Notes: generated by a model not told the origin, from the letters alone. A DNA stretch of 64,000 bases from Harmonia axyridis (GCF_914767665.1 NC_059501.1:25520501-25584500); one strand, 5' to 3'; shown: positions 22,421 through 36,049, numbered from the stretch's first letter. Made by a program: numbers and translations.

Positions 22421-24126
22421 GAATGAATGAAAAGATAATGTCTCACGCGACGGCGAGTTCGAAAAAAATCTCAATATCATGAGTATTATTTTTAGTTCGA
22501 AATATTGTCTGAGATATGGCAAATTATAAAAAAATTTGTAAAATTCCCTGAATTTTTCATTTTACTGTGCAGGTGCAAGCAATCATGAAAAACGAACAAA
22601 ACTTCCTAATTGGAAATCATAAATTAAAAATTTCATCTTAACATCCAAATCGTTCCACTCAAACTAATCTGAAATTGTCTTTTTACGGCCTGTCGACATC
22701 ACATCGAAATCGAATATCAGAACGTTGCTAAAGTTACAGATTTCGCCATATTATTTATCCATTATGAACCTATAAAATTCCGTCTTGCCCTGAGGCACCA
22801 AACCTGTCTCGACGACGGTCCGTCCTCTTTTACAACAAATTCTGACCATCCTCAACTCTGGACCTAAATAAACGGCCAACGTAGATGTTGCAAACTTCTT
22901 CAATTCCTGCTAACCAGTTTAAGAAGCGTAAATATAAGGATTATGGTATGCCATTCATGTCACTCAAACCGGGAAATTTTTCAAATGAAATGGGAATTTA
23001 TTAATCTGAACGAGCTAATCATTAGCCAAGCCCAGACGTTGTAAATAATTCAAAGGTACAATATCTAACTTTTTTTTTTAGAATAGCACCCTCGCAGTGG
23101 TGGGAAGACATTTTAAACCGATCTCATTAGTTGCAATATCGGAATAAAGTATTGTAATAATCTGACAATGCTAATTTTGAAATGCGTGTGGAAAAATTCA
23201 ATTCTTGAATACACCTACTTCGAATAAAGGAGGTGAGCACGACAAGTTTTCAGTGAATTAAAGAAACGGTAAACTGATCCCACGATGGTCTTGATTAGTT
23301 AGTTTTTGATCTCATTTTAACGTCATTCGTAGGTTACCTTTCAATAAATGTAGTTTTACTAAATGATAATAAAACTACCTACTCAAAAAACAACAAAATG
23401 TTTACAAATACATAGTATTGCTTAGAGTAGGAGAGCTAGCTGTCTATTGGACTAACCCATTTCCCACAAAGCTAGAAAAATAATACGTAATAATACTTCA
23501 TTATGAGTCGATAATAAATGGTATTTTATTGTCAGTCAATTACGGTAGTACTGTTCTGACAAACATACCACCTATTCATCATCAACCTTTGATTCTTGGA
23601 AATATCAAAAAAAAAAAAATTCGACCCATTGGCATAAGGCTACAGTTCAATATGTTGTTATTTGAGATCTGAACCTATTTTAAAAATAACAGGTTTCAAG
23701 TTCTTGACGGCTAGACAGAATGAAATTTGAAGACGGATTCATCATCAGTGAGTCAACCTTATCTTTTGAGACCATTCCAGGTTCAAAATTTGAGGAAATG
23801 TCATTACACTCGGATGAGAATTGTGGAAATTCATGGTTGTGTGGATAGACCGACAGACACTAAAATAAAATGTTTTTTTGCGACTGGAAAATTTGAATTC
23901 GGAAACCAAAAATGTTCTTCATCCCAAAGTGATACCACCTATAAGATGACATGAAAGCTGGTCTTCATCATCCCAACTGCGCCTGGAAAACCATTGATGC
24001 AAACACAGGACCTCAGTCATAACGGAAGGAGATGAACAAGAAGATATTATATCTTTGCAATATTTTTCTTGGCTTTTTGGTAGTTGTAAGTTCATTATTT
24101 TTTAAAAATCACTATTTGTTTTACTA
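22421..24126. other. Interval without recognised gene
   Basis: About 1.7 kb, AT-rich, with a slightly more GC-balanced patch near 22690-22960 that shows no recognisable frame. The 75-residue frame at 23727-23954 has no domain features. Confidence 0.4.
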
Positions 24127-24207
24127 GGCAGCAAAGCTGTAGATTGACTGCCGCGGCTGATAGTTCTTATAGGAATTCAGCAAAGGCAGTCAATCTATTT
24201 TGCTGCC
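24127..24207. repeat. 81-nt imperfect hairpin
   Basis: The left arm GGCAGCAAAGCTGTAGATTG pairs with its near-complement ending in CAATCTATTTTGCTGCC, with a 4-nt bulge, and a loop of about a dozen bases near TAGTTCTTATAGG. Size and shape resemble a small RNA precursor, but a MITE end or a chance palindrome is also possible. No transcription evidence can be read from sequence. Confidence 0.45.
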
Positions 24208-24855
24208 AAGTTAAACATATAATTATTTCTTCGATTGTTTTTAATGATACATGTAGGATAATTTGTTTGCAAATTAATATAATTCCCACAATATTATATA
24301 TTCCTGTAGTGATAAATTTGAATTGAAATTTGATAGAAATCGCAACTGTTGGAATGGTTGCTCGCTATAGAAATGTCTATGTCTAGGATAATTATAGTTT
24401 GACAACTTATGAAATATCTGACAGTTTCTTGGAAAAATATCGGATATATTTATATTATAGATAGTGATGGCGACTTGGAAAAACTTACTCTTCCAGAATG
24501 TCGATGTTTTATTCGCATTGAGAATAATCACTTAGCTGCCTAGGCAGTGATGTAGTTACTTTGCTACCTGGCCGGAAAAGTAATACTTTGCAGTTTGATA
24601 TGTGTCTGAAGAATTAATATTTGCTGTCAATCGGAGAAAAAATAATAAGTATATCTACTGGCGTGGGCATATTTCTCATAATTATTGAGCTTTTTTCTCA
24701 ATGACTTTTTTTCGCTAAAGCCTGGCCTCATTTGATTTCTGTTGGGTTTTATTATGTTTCTTGTTTTCAGTATATAACTTTTATGTTTCATTTCTTGTAT
24801 ATTTATTTTCCCATTCTGTAATTCTGAAATTGGCCTTAATGGTTTAATTGAACAA
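24208..24855. other. Interval without recognised gene
   Basis: AT-rich. Nothing supported. Confidence 0.4.
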
Positions 24856-24857
24856 TA

Positions 24858-25807
24858 AAGGGTGTTTTTTTCAGAGCTATAGAACTTTGAATTGCAATAA
24901 AACAACGATGGATTATTCGATTGACATGAATTTTATTTATCCGCAAGATAATCTTGTGGCATTTCATTTTAAATATGATTTCTGGCATATGACCGCCACG
25001 GCTAGCTCGGATGTAGTCCAATCTGGATGTCCAATTTTCGATGACTTTTTCCAACATTTGTGGCCGTATATCGGCAATAGCACGGCGAATGTTGTCTTCC
25101 AAATGGTCAAAGGTTTATGGCTCATTCGCATAGACCAATGACTTTACATAGCCCCACAGAAAGTAGTCTAGCGGTGTTAAATCACAAGATCTTGGAGGCC
25201 AATTCACAGGTCCAAAACGTTAAATTAGGCGATCACCAAACGTGTCTTTCAATAAATCGATTGTGGCACGAGCTGTGTGACATGTTGCGCCGTCTTGTTG
25301 GAATGGAACCACAGCTCCTGGCATCATGGTTGTTCAATTCAGGAATGAAAAAGTTAGTAATCATGGCTCTAAGTCTATACCGATCACCATTGACTGTAAC
25401 GTTCTGGCCAGCATCGTTTTTGAAGAAGTACGGATCAATGATTCCACCAGCCCATAAAGCGCACCAAACAGTCAGTTTTTCTGGATGTAACGGTGTTTCG
25501 ACATACATTTGAGGATTAGCTTCACTCTAAATGGGGCAGTTTTGTTTGTTGACGTAGCCATTCAACCAGAAGTGCGCTTCATCGCTAAACAAAATAAAAT
25601 GGACGTAGTGCGCGATACGTATTCCGCACAGAACCATTATTTTCGAAATGAAATTGCACTATTTTCAAACGTTGTTCAGGCGTGAGTCTATTCATGATGA
25701 ATTGCCAAATCAAACTGAGAATAAATCACTTGACAGCTGTTGAATCGGTCGCCATCTTGAACAGTAATGCCAACTTAAAGTTATAAACCTCGAAAAAAAA
25801 CACCCGT
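24858..25807 (-). mobile_element. Internally deleted Tc1/mariner-superfamily element, copy 2
   Basis: Same family as 6359-7258, on the minus strand, with matching ends (CACCC at 25801-25805 and its mirror at 24858) and flanking TA. It keeps the N-terminal start, MNRLTPEQRLKIVQF then NTYRALRPF (helix-turn-helix), then jumps by an internal deletion directly to LFSDEAHFWLNGY. Downstream are VNGDRYRLRAMITNFF, a frameshifted QQDGATCHTA, and an open C-terminal segment with IRRAIADIRPQMLEKVIENW and RASRGGHMPEIIF. The deletion and frameshift make it non-autonomous, but its termini look intact. Confidence 0.85.
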
Positions 25808-26002
25808 TATAACATTGAATAATAAATTGTTTCAGTGTGTAAGGAATTAATTGAAAATAACTCCGAGGAGTTTTCTTTGTGTAATTATTAAATAAAAAAA
25901 AATAAATGATAGGACTTTTTCCAGTTTCAGATGCTAATTTGAGTTGATATCATCACTTGAAGTCTTCTAGACCTAGACGTATACAAACTGGACCCTTTAC
26001 TA

Positions 26003-26293
26003 GTGGAGCACAGTTTTCATCAAGGATTCTCGGAACATACCTGTTTGTCGGATTCCCTGAATATATACACGCGGTCGTTTGATCGGGACAGTCTGTGCGT
26101 GAATAACCAAGTTTACAATGTAGGCGAGATTAAATTAGCATTTTCGAATAAATTCGCGAGGGACATCTCAGTCGGACTCGTTCCGAGAGCGTACGAAAAT
26201 TATTTTTTCGAGATTCTCGTTTTCATCGAACGAGCAAATTGGTCAGTATGGGTATTTCTACGAAGGACAGATGCGATGATATTCCTATTCTAA
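26003..26293 (+). other. Unassigned 96-residue open frame in a CpG-richer patch
   Basis: The frame lies in a stretch with more CG dinucleotides than its surroundings (near 26060-26240), ending in TAA at 26291-26293. No domain, signal peptide or splice-framed partner was recognised. It may be a host exon or UTR, or a transposon piece. Confidence 0.2.
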
Positions 26294-26873
26294 AACTGCT
26301 GATAACAATTAAGAGATCAAAATCACTGTAGAATCAGATTCTCTTGGTTTTCACTTGTGTATTTCACGAAAATGAATCACAATAATAATAGTATATATGT
26401 ATACTATACATACAGGTGCCCTGAAAGTAAATATGGATTCAAAATCGAAAATTAACCCTAGACTTTCTAATAAACTATAGGTCAAAATGCTTCGATTCGG
26501 ACTTACAGGGTGTTGAAGTTCAATTTAAAAAATCAATTGAAAAAACGTTACTCTTTTGAATAATAAACAGTTCCATTTTTCTACAGGTTGTAAAGCCATA
26601 TTACAAAAAAATTTAATTTAATTTCTCGAAAATAATGTTTTATTGTCCTAAATGCATAATATGGATGAAAGGTTCAAATTGCAATTGGCTCAATGCGAAT
26701 TGCGAAGATGGATAGCTACCTCGCTTAACAGATCTGTAGTGTCTAGATTCTATCACCGTGATGGAATAAATGACAGAGAAACTTAGATAGACTATAAAGC
26801 AACATTTAGAACAATTCAACGTGTTCAACTCGATAATAAGACGCTCACAAGCGTGCATAAGAAGTAATGGAAG

Positions 26874-27293
26874 AAACCCTATTTTCCGGACTTGTTACGT
26901 AATAGTAATTTACGTAACAAGTCCGGAAAATAGGGTTTTTTTGGACGAATAGACAAAATTCCAGGACAAGCGTAAGCGAGTCCTGGAAGTCTGTGAGTCC
27001 AAAAAAACCATTTTCGGGCGTGTTGCGTACAATATTTTTTCGGCAACCATGTAAAATAACACTATCGCTGCTGCTTTCCATATTTTATTGCGATTGCGAT
27101 CAAAAAACATGCAAATGTTTGACAACTAATTTCATATGAACTGCCAGCCGTTATCTCGGTTGCTATGGATTCTATGATTCTTTTCCGGCCTAGTCCGGGA
27201 AGTACGTACTTTCCGGACTAGGCCGGGAAATGCTACTTTCTCAGAGAAAAAGCGTCCGGGAAGTGCTCACTTCCCGGACGGTTGCCGAAAAAT
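26874..27293. mobile_element. Palindrome-rich non-autonomous element, copy A
   Basis: About 420 bases, nearly identical in inverted orientation to 40458-40855. Palindromes: 26874-26940 (29-base arms around TAGTAAT; the AAACCCTATTTTCCGGACTT arm), 26959-26988 (TTCCAGGAC arms), 27181-27230 (GGCCTAGTCCGG arms) and 27253-27280 (CGTCCGGGAAGTG arms). A minus-strand frame at 27081 down to about 26938 reads MESSSDSVILHGCRKN and is shared with copy B. The left end of this copy carries a second, inverted copy of its terminal ~30 bases, absent from copy B. Its superfamily is unknown. Confidence 0.75.
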
Positions 27294-28392
27294 TACTATT
27301 TTCTTCAGAAGGACATAGATAATATAACGTTCATCCGTTGATGAAGTTGATATTATGAAAGTTTGAATCCTCGGGTCGTAAAATGACTAAATACATCAAC
27401 ACGGCAGCAACTGCGTGCAGTAATCTAAATACACTAATAATAGATGAAACCACAGAACCCATGCATATAAAACAAAATATGCGTCAGGTATACACACATC
27501 AAGAGTATTTTAGAATATAAACTAATCCACTTCGTATATTTTAGTGGATATTGACTCCGACTTCTAACTAATACAGAGAATTCTTGATGTGTTCGCACAT
27601 AAATAAGAGTAGAATTTTACACAATCGCTTTCATTCGTTAATTCATGAAGTGAATATAAATACGTAATTCAGAATATTATGTGTGTTGTAATTTCATCAA
27701 TTCCATATCATAGGTACTGAAAAAGTTCAAACATGATAACTTTTTTAGTGCGAGTTCATATTATTGAAGTTCGAATTCAATGACGTCACATTTCATTCGG
27801 CTTAATCAACAATTTGGTCCGATGAAAAATCATGGCATTTATAACGCAACTATTATATTACATACACTTAACGAATAAGGTATGTTTAGCATCTAAGAAT
27901 CTTAAGATATTAACGTAGGGTTAATTTTTTTGGCATTGTCAATGAATGTTGCCGTGGTGAATTCAATAAACCACATTCGAATGATATTGTGGATTTTGAA
28001 TCTAAACTTTTGATCCAACCCTACCCGATTACAAAAAGAAGATGGCTTAGGAATACATATAATATTTATGCCACATTATAGAAAGTATGTTGCATGTCAT
28101 TCGGAGAATTTTAAAAGTTGCCGCTTCTTTGAATATTCGAAAAAAACAATTCGGCTCGATTTTAGGCAAGTAGTTATAATACATCAGTTGGGAAAATACT
28201 GTTGCAAATTTTTGGAATTTGCCTAATACTCATTTACAACAATTTTGGTCAATGCAAGAGCAGATTTAATTGCTTCACAGAGGAATGGGGGATTATCCTC
28301 AAATTTACCTATTGCATGTAATACAATTCCGCAAAAGCCAATGAAGACAATGAAAGATACGAAACGTATATGACTGATAACTCCGCTCAAAA
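27294..28392. other. Interval without recognised gene
   Basis: AT-rich. No supported feature. Confidence 0.4.
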
Positions 28393-29287
28393 TGGATTAG
28401 TTTAGTGATATTGATAATACTATATTTGACACGATAGAATTGAAATATAGAGCAAAACTGATAAATCAGTGAAAAAATTTTGAAAATCCATCAATAAATG
28501 ACTGAGAAATAGATTATTTAAATTTACGTATTTTAGCGCGGAACGTCTTTGGTCTGTGACGTCACGGCACTCGCCTGTGATCGCTACACCATGAATTACG
28601 TTTAAATACTTAGCCGCGGCAAGGCTCTCGCGCCGTTTGTAGTTGTACAGTGTAGTTTTAACTCGAATTTTGTTTTTATGTCACCATAATGGAAGAAGGC
28701 TTCTTGAAAGGACAAAGTGACAATTTGCCTAAAATAGATATATTCGCAGTGATGGAGTTTTTTTTTTTCAAATCCATTTTATGTCAGTGCTGAAATAAAA
28801 AGAGTTAAACTTTTCAAGTAAGTATCTACTTTTGAGTTTGCTACATCATGGTTCAACTTATAACGATGATTTATTTAAAAAACGTTTCATGAACAGTTTG
28901 TAGTTGAGTACTGGTTGTTGAAGTCTATCAATGGCAAAAAAATTTTATGTGAGGAGTAAAAAGTAAAAAGAGGAAAAAGTAATTTATATGTAGGTATGTA
29001 CTATGTATAAAGTAAGTTATTTCAGCCATCGTGTAACGAACAAAACACGACACGAACGGCACAAGTGATTGTACACCAATGAATTCGTAAGTACTCTGCG
29101 AACACCAGTCGTCTAGTGTGTGACGTCACGCCACTTACACGTACTATGAAATGATTCTTCCAAGCGCAACTTCAAAGTCCCATAACTTTTTCATTTCTAG
29201 AGATATTTCAACGATTCTTCCACATTTTTGTTTCATTTTATTTAAATTTTTGTAATTTATCCTTAACAAAAAATGAAAACTAGTCCA
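28393..29287 (+). mobile_element. R900 element, copy 1 (carries a first-exon-like segment)
   Basis: The ends read TGGATTAGT and, mirrored, ACTAGTCCA. The second copy at 54753-55632 has perfect TGGACTAGT ends. The interior has a GC-richer stretch (28540-28640) with GTGACGTCACG (CRE-like) followed by a short ATG frame at 28689 and a consensus donor AAGTAAGT at 28818. The frame, MEEGFLKGQSDNLPKIDIFA, is broken at a T homopolymer, and the segment after it (reading ..SAEIK.VKLL-like in a shifted frame) runs up to the donor. This looks like a promoter plus first exon retained in a non-autonomous DNA transposon. Confidence 0.75.
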
Positions 29288-32200
29288 TTGCTATAATATA
29301 AAGGAAAATTCATTTCAAAAACCATTGAAATATCTTCCGAATCGGACGTTACAAGTTCATATATTTTATAACAAATAGATGAACCCGAGGGTGAACCACC
29401 CTGTATACCTACTGAATACTCACATTAGGGGAATTAATTGATGGGGAAGTCACTAGCAATGACTATAAAATCCCCGTCCGAAATTGAAGTGGCACAAAGA
29501 AATTAAAGTCTTGCCAAGGAGAAGTGCCAGACAAATAAAAAACTTGTGACAAGAAAGGACGCAAAAATATTCGAATCAAACTGATTGATAGGAAACAAGT
29601 AGGTAACGATTGAGACATTTCCCTTTCAGAAAGTGAGAATAAATAGATAATATTGAAATATTTGAATAACCACAAGTTGAACTTCATAACACGTCCTTTA
29701 GATTCAGTAATAGTTGATCAATAAATCAAGATGTAGTTTCACTTAGTAACTAAACCACTATGTTGGCATGCATAGCCGTTAATTAATTCGTTGCAATTAA
29801 CTCATTTGACCTAGGTGATTGGATGAATATATGTACCTACATACATATTAATACACAATTTTAGTTTCAACAATACTTCGATTATCTCAACATCAGTGTG
29901 TTTAAGGATTTCATATGCAGATATAGATATATAACAAAAAAATTAGCGAATATTTCCATTACCACTGAACTGATAGTCTTGAGAATTTGCATGTCGATAT
30001 AAAATAACGATTTCAAGCTTCGTGCAAAATTTCAAAATTATCACATAATTCCAATTAGAAAATTCAAGAAGAAGATATACTCAATATTTCCGCAACAACA
30101 CATCATATCAGATAACATTTTAAAATGAAAAATTTCATGAAAAATTTTGTGTGGTCAGAAACAAAGAAAATCAAACCAGAATTTCTACAAAATCAATATT
30201 TCAGTGAACCAGATTCGACCAATAGAGATTTAGCTTCACTGTCATAGTTTAGATCAATCTCATTTATCTCATTAAATTTTGAAGCTGTTAAAATAACTAT
30301 TGTTCGTAAAAAAAAAATGGAAGATTATCTAAAAAAACTCTTGTGCATTTACGCTTGAAAACAGGCACATAATTCATACTACTAATTTGATTCGATGACT
30401 GAACAATTAAAATTTGACTCCTATATGTTGATCTCGATATTTATTGATTTCCAAACTTACCTATGCTCAAAATTCTATTGTGAAAGTGATTAAAATTGTC
30501 TTCTATCAGATAAGAGATTTTGGATTCTCCATTTTTTGTACCTTAGAGATGATGGATCTTATCAAATCATTTTCCTGAATTTCAGAGATTCTACTGTATA
30601 TATTCGATTCTTTATCTAGATGGGTTGTGAACCCATCGTAAAGGACCAGTTTTAAAAAAAAAGTTTTTTCAACGTATCGAAAGAAACATATCAATAAGTT
30701 ATTTCAATTGCGAATGCATTTCAGAATATTGCCTCTTGTCAGATTTTCACAGTTTAACTTTTGAAGTGAGATCAATAAGTCTATGAAAAATTAATATCCA
30801 CCGAATATTATCCTGAGATTTTCTCCGTATCTATGAAATTCAGTTCAAATCATCGCTCAAGAACCTTATCAATCTGAAATAAAGAATCAACAAAGAATTG
30901 GTACGATAATAGGTACTTCATACCTACAATATATTCTACCATCTGGAGATGTGGAAATGTTCAAAATTATAGTCAGATTTCAGAATAAATTCAAACCCCG
31001 CAGCATAATATTCACTACATATGAATATTTTATAGTCCTATATCATAGGAGTAGAGATATTCCGTCACATAAGAAAAAATAATTTACCATAGGCAAACAA
31101 TTTATCAAGTACATAGGTTTCTATACACTTCTCCTGAATTTTCAGCTATTTCGGAAATTAAAAGCTTAAGTCAATCAGTGAATAGCTTTTTTAGGAAATC
31201 GTAATGAGAATAGATGATTGTATTTTTTGAGTTGCTCATTATCACTACAGTCTTTTGTAATTTAAACTCAATTTTATTTTGATGATCTATAATTAAGAGT
31301 TGTAGTCTTTTATATTGTTTTTCATGAATGTTCTAGATGTCTTCTTTTCTATTTAAGGTTTTTCGCATCAAATAAATAATTATCTTGAGCTGTCTACATT
31401 CGAGCTCGGTGATATATAAATTAAACAGCTTTAATGAGTCTCTTGTCATTAAGTTTTTATAAATATAAAGTACATTCCCTCCGAAGTCCTCTTACACTTC
31501 AACACATGCTAATATGTATATTCATGATGAATGATGATGACTGTATCGAATTTGGTAAAAGTATATATAAGTCAAGTTGAATAAATTGTCATATAAGTAT
31601 TAGATTATTTCTGAGTTGAGACCACATACTGATGCAAGATTTTGTTCGACTAGTTAAATAAATCTTTTGTAAAATTTTAAATTCTCGAATTTTGTTCTTG
31701 TAAAGAGTTGAATTTGGAGTCAGAAGGAAACTAATGCCTTTCGACAACAATTATATTAAATTAATCCATATATTTTTCGTTTGAGTAGACAAATAAGAAC
31801 ACGGACATAGTATATTGATATTATTCATATACAAGGACAGACAAACAATATAAATAATAAAAAATGATTTGGTATATCAATTTGGCTCGAATAGTGTACA
31901 CAACTATGGTAATGGAGCCTAACTATCTGGGAGTGCTCAATTTCTTGTTATCCAGTTACAGTAGAACACTGTTGTAGTACCAAATGGTACTTCGCAACCT
32001 AGCCTATATTGAAGATTTATGTTACGTATCTGAATGTAATTGTGTTACTTCGATGATGGCAAATACTTTCTTTTATGCCATATAGCCATAAAGCTATCAA
32101 CATTTTTTCAAATACATATTTCAGTGTGTTATTTTTCTTAGAAATTTTGATGGGTAAGTTTTTTCTCTATGTGGCTACTACAAAGATAAAATGAAGATTC

Positions 32201-34229
32201 TTCTTATAGTCAGAATTGGATTTTAATATTGCTGAGAACATTTACATACTCCTGAAAAATATTTCGAATAATGGCATGTTTAATTATTAGTGTTTATAGA
32301 ATAGATAATATACCCACCGGCAAAATAAGGATAACGGAGAAAATCTCAACGAGTAAATCATTTTCTGTTGAATCCTTCGGCCGAAATCAGCAATTACTTT
32401 TTCAATTGTAGTTTGATGCCTTTTCATTCTATTTGTTCACCAGTTATATAACAAAAAATAAAATATCTTAGGACGGAATTTGAAAAGTTGTGTTCCCGAT
32501 GAATCAAGCTACAATTAAAAAAAATTTTGCTAAAATAGGCTACAAAGAGAAATCAATAATTACAAACTTAGTTGATATTTTGTCTGTTCCCCTAATTCTA
32601 CCAGAATGTATGTTTTGATCGTTCGAATGGTGCTAAGTTTCGCAGCCACGCAAAAACCAAAAACTCTTTACTAAATCAAAAATTGACATCTTCATATGCC
32701 AGAAATTATATTACGGACGAAAAAACTATCCTGATTAGTCACATGACTGGTATTTCATGCACATATCTGTAACAAGTACAGGTACCCGGTATCATCGAGG
32801 AATGTTTATTTATTCTTCAACATAATTAAAGAATGTCATACCTTCCAGTTCAAGAATCTCCTTCAATAACAAGGACGTCCAGACTTATAAATGACAGTGC
32901 GAAGTTATTTTTGTTACTAGGGAACCTAAGCGTGAATTACAAAATTGTCTACAACACGCTGTACAGTTCTTACAATCTACCCGTCAGATCCTGATTCAGA
33001 TTCGATAGTTCTTATTTCGGAATAGTCATTACTAATAAGAAATAGAATTTCATAAAGAGAATATGTGTTGTTACTTGAAAACTGCTTATTAACAATCTGA
33101 TTCTCAATATCCCTTATGCAATGTCTATTCCGCCCTTACTATGATTAACTAAAATTATCTGGATATAGTTGGTACATAGCTTTTTGAAGAAAAATTGAAA
33201 ATTGCTTTCCTGGCGTCAGCTCAACTTGCTCAACTCACCATTATTTTTTCAATTCATTTAGCAATTCTCAATTGGCTTTATCTAAGCAGGCTCTGTTCAA
33301 AGGAAATTATATAAAAGTCCCACTCTATTTACCTATTCACTCCTTGTATTTTTCAAACTGAAGAAAAATAGAAGAAATCATCAATTTATGTTAAAATTGA
33401 GATTATTTTGTTGAATAATTATTGCAAAATTTGCTCCACTTTATATTTTCGAATTTGTAAGTCTTCTTTGACATTAAACTATTTCGAAATGGAATCGAAT
33501 TCAACAGTTCACTCCTTTGTTCTTTTTCTTCTGGATATGTATTAATGTGCTTTATCATTTTAACTGCTATACATTATCGTATAAGTTATCGAAAGCGATT
33601 TCGTCAATTCTAAATTCACTGAGTACAAAATAAAAAAATTACAGAGAACAGTCGTTTTCGGATTCCCCCTAATATGCACTTTTAGATGGCGAATGAAATT
33701 TGAAGTTTATTTCAAAAGCATAATTTGAAAAATTCATTCAGGCAGAAAATACCCAGACCTCATTTTGCCTCAAGACCTATTTGTCTGTTTTTTTTTCAAT
33801 GACTATTTCACTATAAAATGTTTCAAGCTGGTAAGGCAAAATCCACATTAGCTAATTCTAGCTTCACCTCTTACAAAAATTTTACACATGATAGATGTTA
33901 CTTTTCTTGTTGTTGAGTTAGCACGGTATTTTTGTTATTTATCTCGTGAAATATCATTCGAGCTTTCTAAATTTTTTGCAATTTCGCTTATGATATTTGT
34001 TTTGAGAGAATCTCTCGTTTATAGTTCGTGATTTTGTCCACGAATGTCATTAGCGGAATCGTCCAAGCTGCGCAAAGTTATATAGGACCTCGTTTGGCGT
34101 CGGTTCCAAAAGGTTTTCCAATGATAGGTTTAAGTTTGAATGATGCACGCTTCAACAATGCATTCAAATTGTTAAAATTCACTATAAAAGTGATGAAATT
34201 TTTGCAGTCACAGTAAGCGAAACGATAAC
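29288..34229. other. 4.9-kb AT-rich interval, probably intronic
   Basis: Read on both strands without finding a domain-bearing frame, RNA gene or clear mobile element. A single unit of the dispersed repeat (ATTTCAAGCTTCGTGCAAA) lies near 30000-30090. If doublesex continues leftward as expected, this is intron. The minus-strand frame 30506-30694 is not convincing. Confidence 0.45.
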
Positions 34230-34810
34230 ACATTTGAGTCGTCCTGAAGCAACTTCTCGACCGGCAATAGTGAAACTGGTGAAAAATTTGAGCTCTCAGG
34301 ACCAGTCGCTTAAGAACAAATATTGTGTTGACGAAAACCCAAGTTTGTCCATTCCTTGTCTTGGGAATTAGGCATTCCCCAATGATTTTTTATGGCCAGA
34401 ATTAGAATATATTGATATCGATGACGTTCATTATCACTATGTGCCATCTCGTTGATAATAAATACACAAACAAACACACACAAGCAATAAAGCAATCGCA
34501 ATTTTGCAAGAAACGAGGTGATCACAATTCACAATAGGCCACCGAGAAGTTTTGATTTGAGACCTTTTTCTTCAGAGCTATATGAATGATAAGGTGTATG
34601 CCAATGCTCCACAATGGATTCAAGGCATTAAAGATGCAATTCGTGAAATTATCCAGGACCTCGTCCAGGACATACAGCCACAATTGTGCGAATTGATCAT
34701 GAAAAGGATATAGTGCTGCAACCGTAGCCATGGCAGCTATTTGGCTGATATCTTTTCCCACTTTTAGTGGCATACCTTTCTCTTCATAATGGAATAAACA
34801 ACCATTCATT
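34230..34810 (+). pseudogene. Degenerate DDE_3-type transposon relic, plus strand
   Basis: Broken frames carry RPAIVKLVKNFELSG (helix-turn-helix region) near 34255-34300 and WELGIPQ. After a large internal gap come RPPRSFDLRPF (family 'WPPRSCDLTPLDFFLWG') and KVYANAPQWIQGIKDAIREI near 34590-34650, then the C-terminal 'NRS.G.YLADI' block. The order matches Tc1/mariner-superfamily transposases of the kind at 24858-25807, but it is a different family, like the relic at 36050-36864. Short and riddled with stops. Confidence 0.65.
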
Positions 34811-36049
34811 CTTCAACAAAAATACTCGGTAATTTCGACCCCAAACTGAAACATCTTATTGGAAAACCCTTCAAATGAGTCAATTTTCTTAATGAACAAA
34901 ATATTTCTTGATTTTTGAATTATATATTTTGAGAAAAATCATCTCTCGTGTTTAAAAAAAAAAGCAATGCAACAATAAAAAGTATTGAACTCCAAAAATT
35001 TACTAGTAGTAACTTTAATCCAATAAGATAGATATTAGATAGTCTTTCTACCTTATTAGGTGCAAATAATGGTAGACAGTAGGTACTCCTAGTGACTTAT
35101 TTCGAATTTTTCTCCTCAAAAAAGTTTTCCATAAAATTAGAATACTATCATGGTAAATTATGGGCAAGAATTATTTCATCTCATAAGAGATAAAAAATCA
35201 CTAGGATTCTATCCAGGACAGTTCAAGATCAATATAAAATCAACTCCAATATTTTTCTTCATGAGCCTATCTTCCAAAGAATGAAATTTATTTTCAACCA
35301 CAACCATTTCCCCATCATTTCATGACTGCTTATTTAGATGAAGGTCGACACTGCCCTTGTCCTTGTATTATAAGAAAGGATCACAATGTCGGAACAGTAC
35401 AGACTATAGCATTTTCCATCAAGGGTAAGTGGGACTTATACACAACGTTAATTAACGTTTCTAAAACATAAACTCGTGGATCTTTCACTATAATAGGAAT
35501 AAAGTAGGATTCCTCTACATTCAAAACTGTAGGTAGACGATATTCTCAAAATTAGTAGGAAAAACTAAATAGCCGAGCATGCCGAACTTTGTCCTATTTC
35601 TGTTCAAGAAAGACACTACAATGGAGCTTATTTGTCAAGACCCTATTTCAAACCAGTAGGAAACGATGAGTCTGCTGCACCGTGGAATGTTTTCCCAGAA
35701 AACTGAAATTCAGACATTTCAGAACGAGCTTTTTCATCCGATTCGCTCTTGATAGGAAATTCAGGTTTTTATTGTAGCCATTAACTTTGACCAATTCAGA
35801 TTTGTTCTGTAGATAATCATTGATTTTCAGGGGGATTTTCTAGAAATGAAGGGAATGATCCGTGTTCAACCCGAAAACAAACTGCAATATTTAATTTCGT
35901 TAGATTTTCCAAAAATACAAAAATTGATTTTGAATGCAATCGAAGTATAGAAGTAGATTGCAAATAAATGGTTTTCCAATAGAGGTTTCATGTTGTTATT
36001 GAAAAAAAAAACGAATATATTTTAGGAGAAATCAATAGATGTTTTTTTC
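34811..36049. other. Interval without recognised gene
   Basis: AT-rich. No supported feature. Confidence 0.4.
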
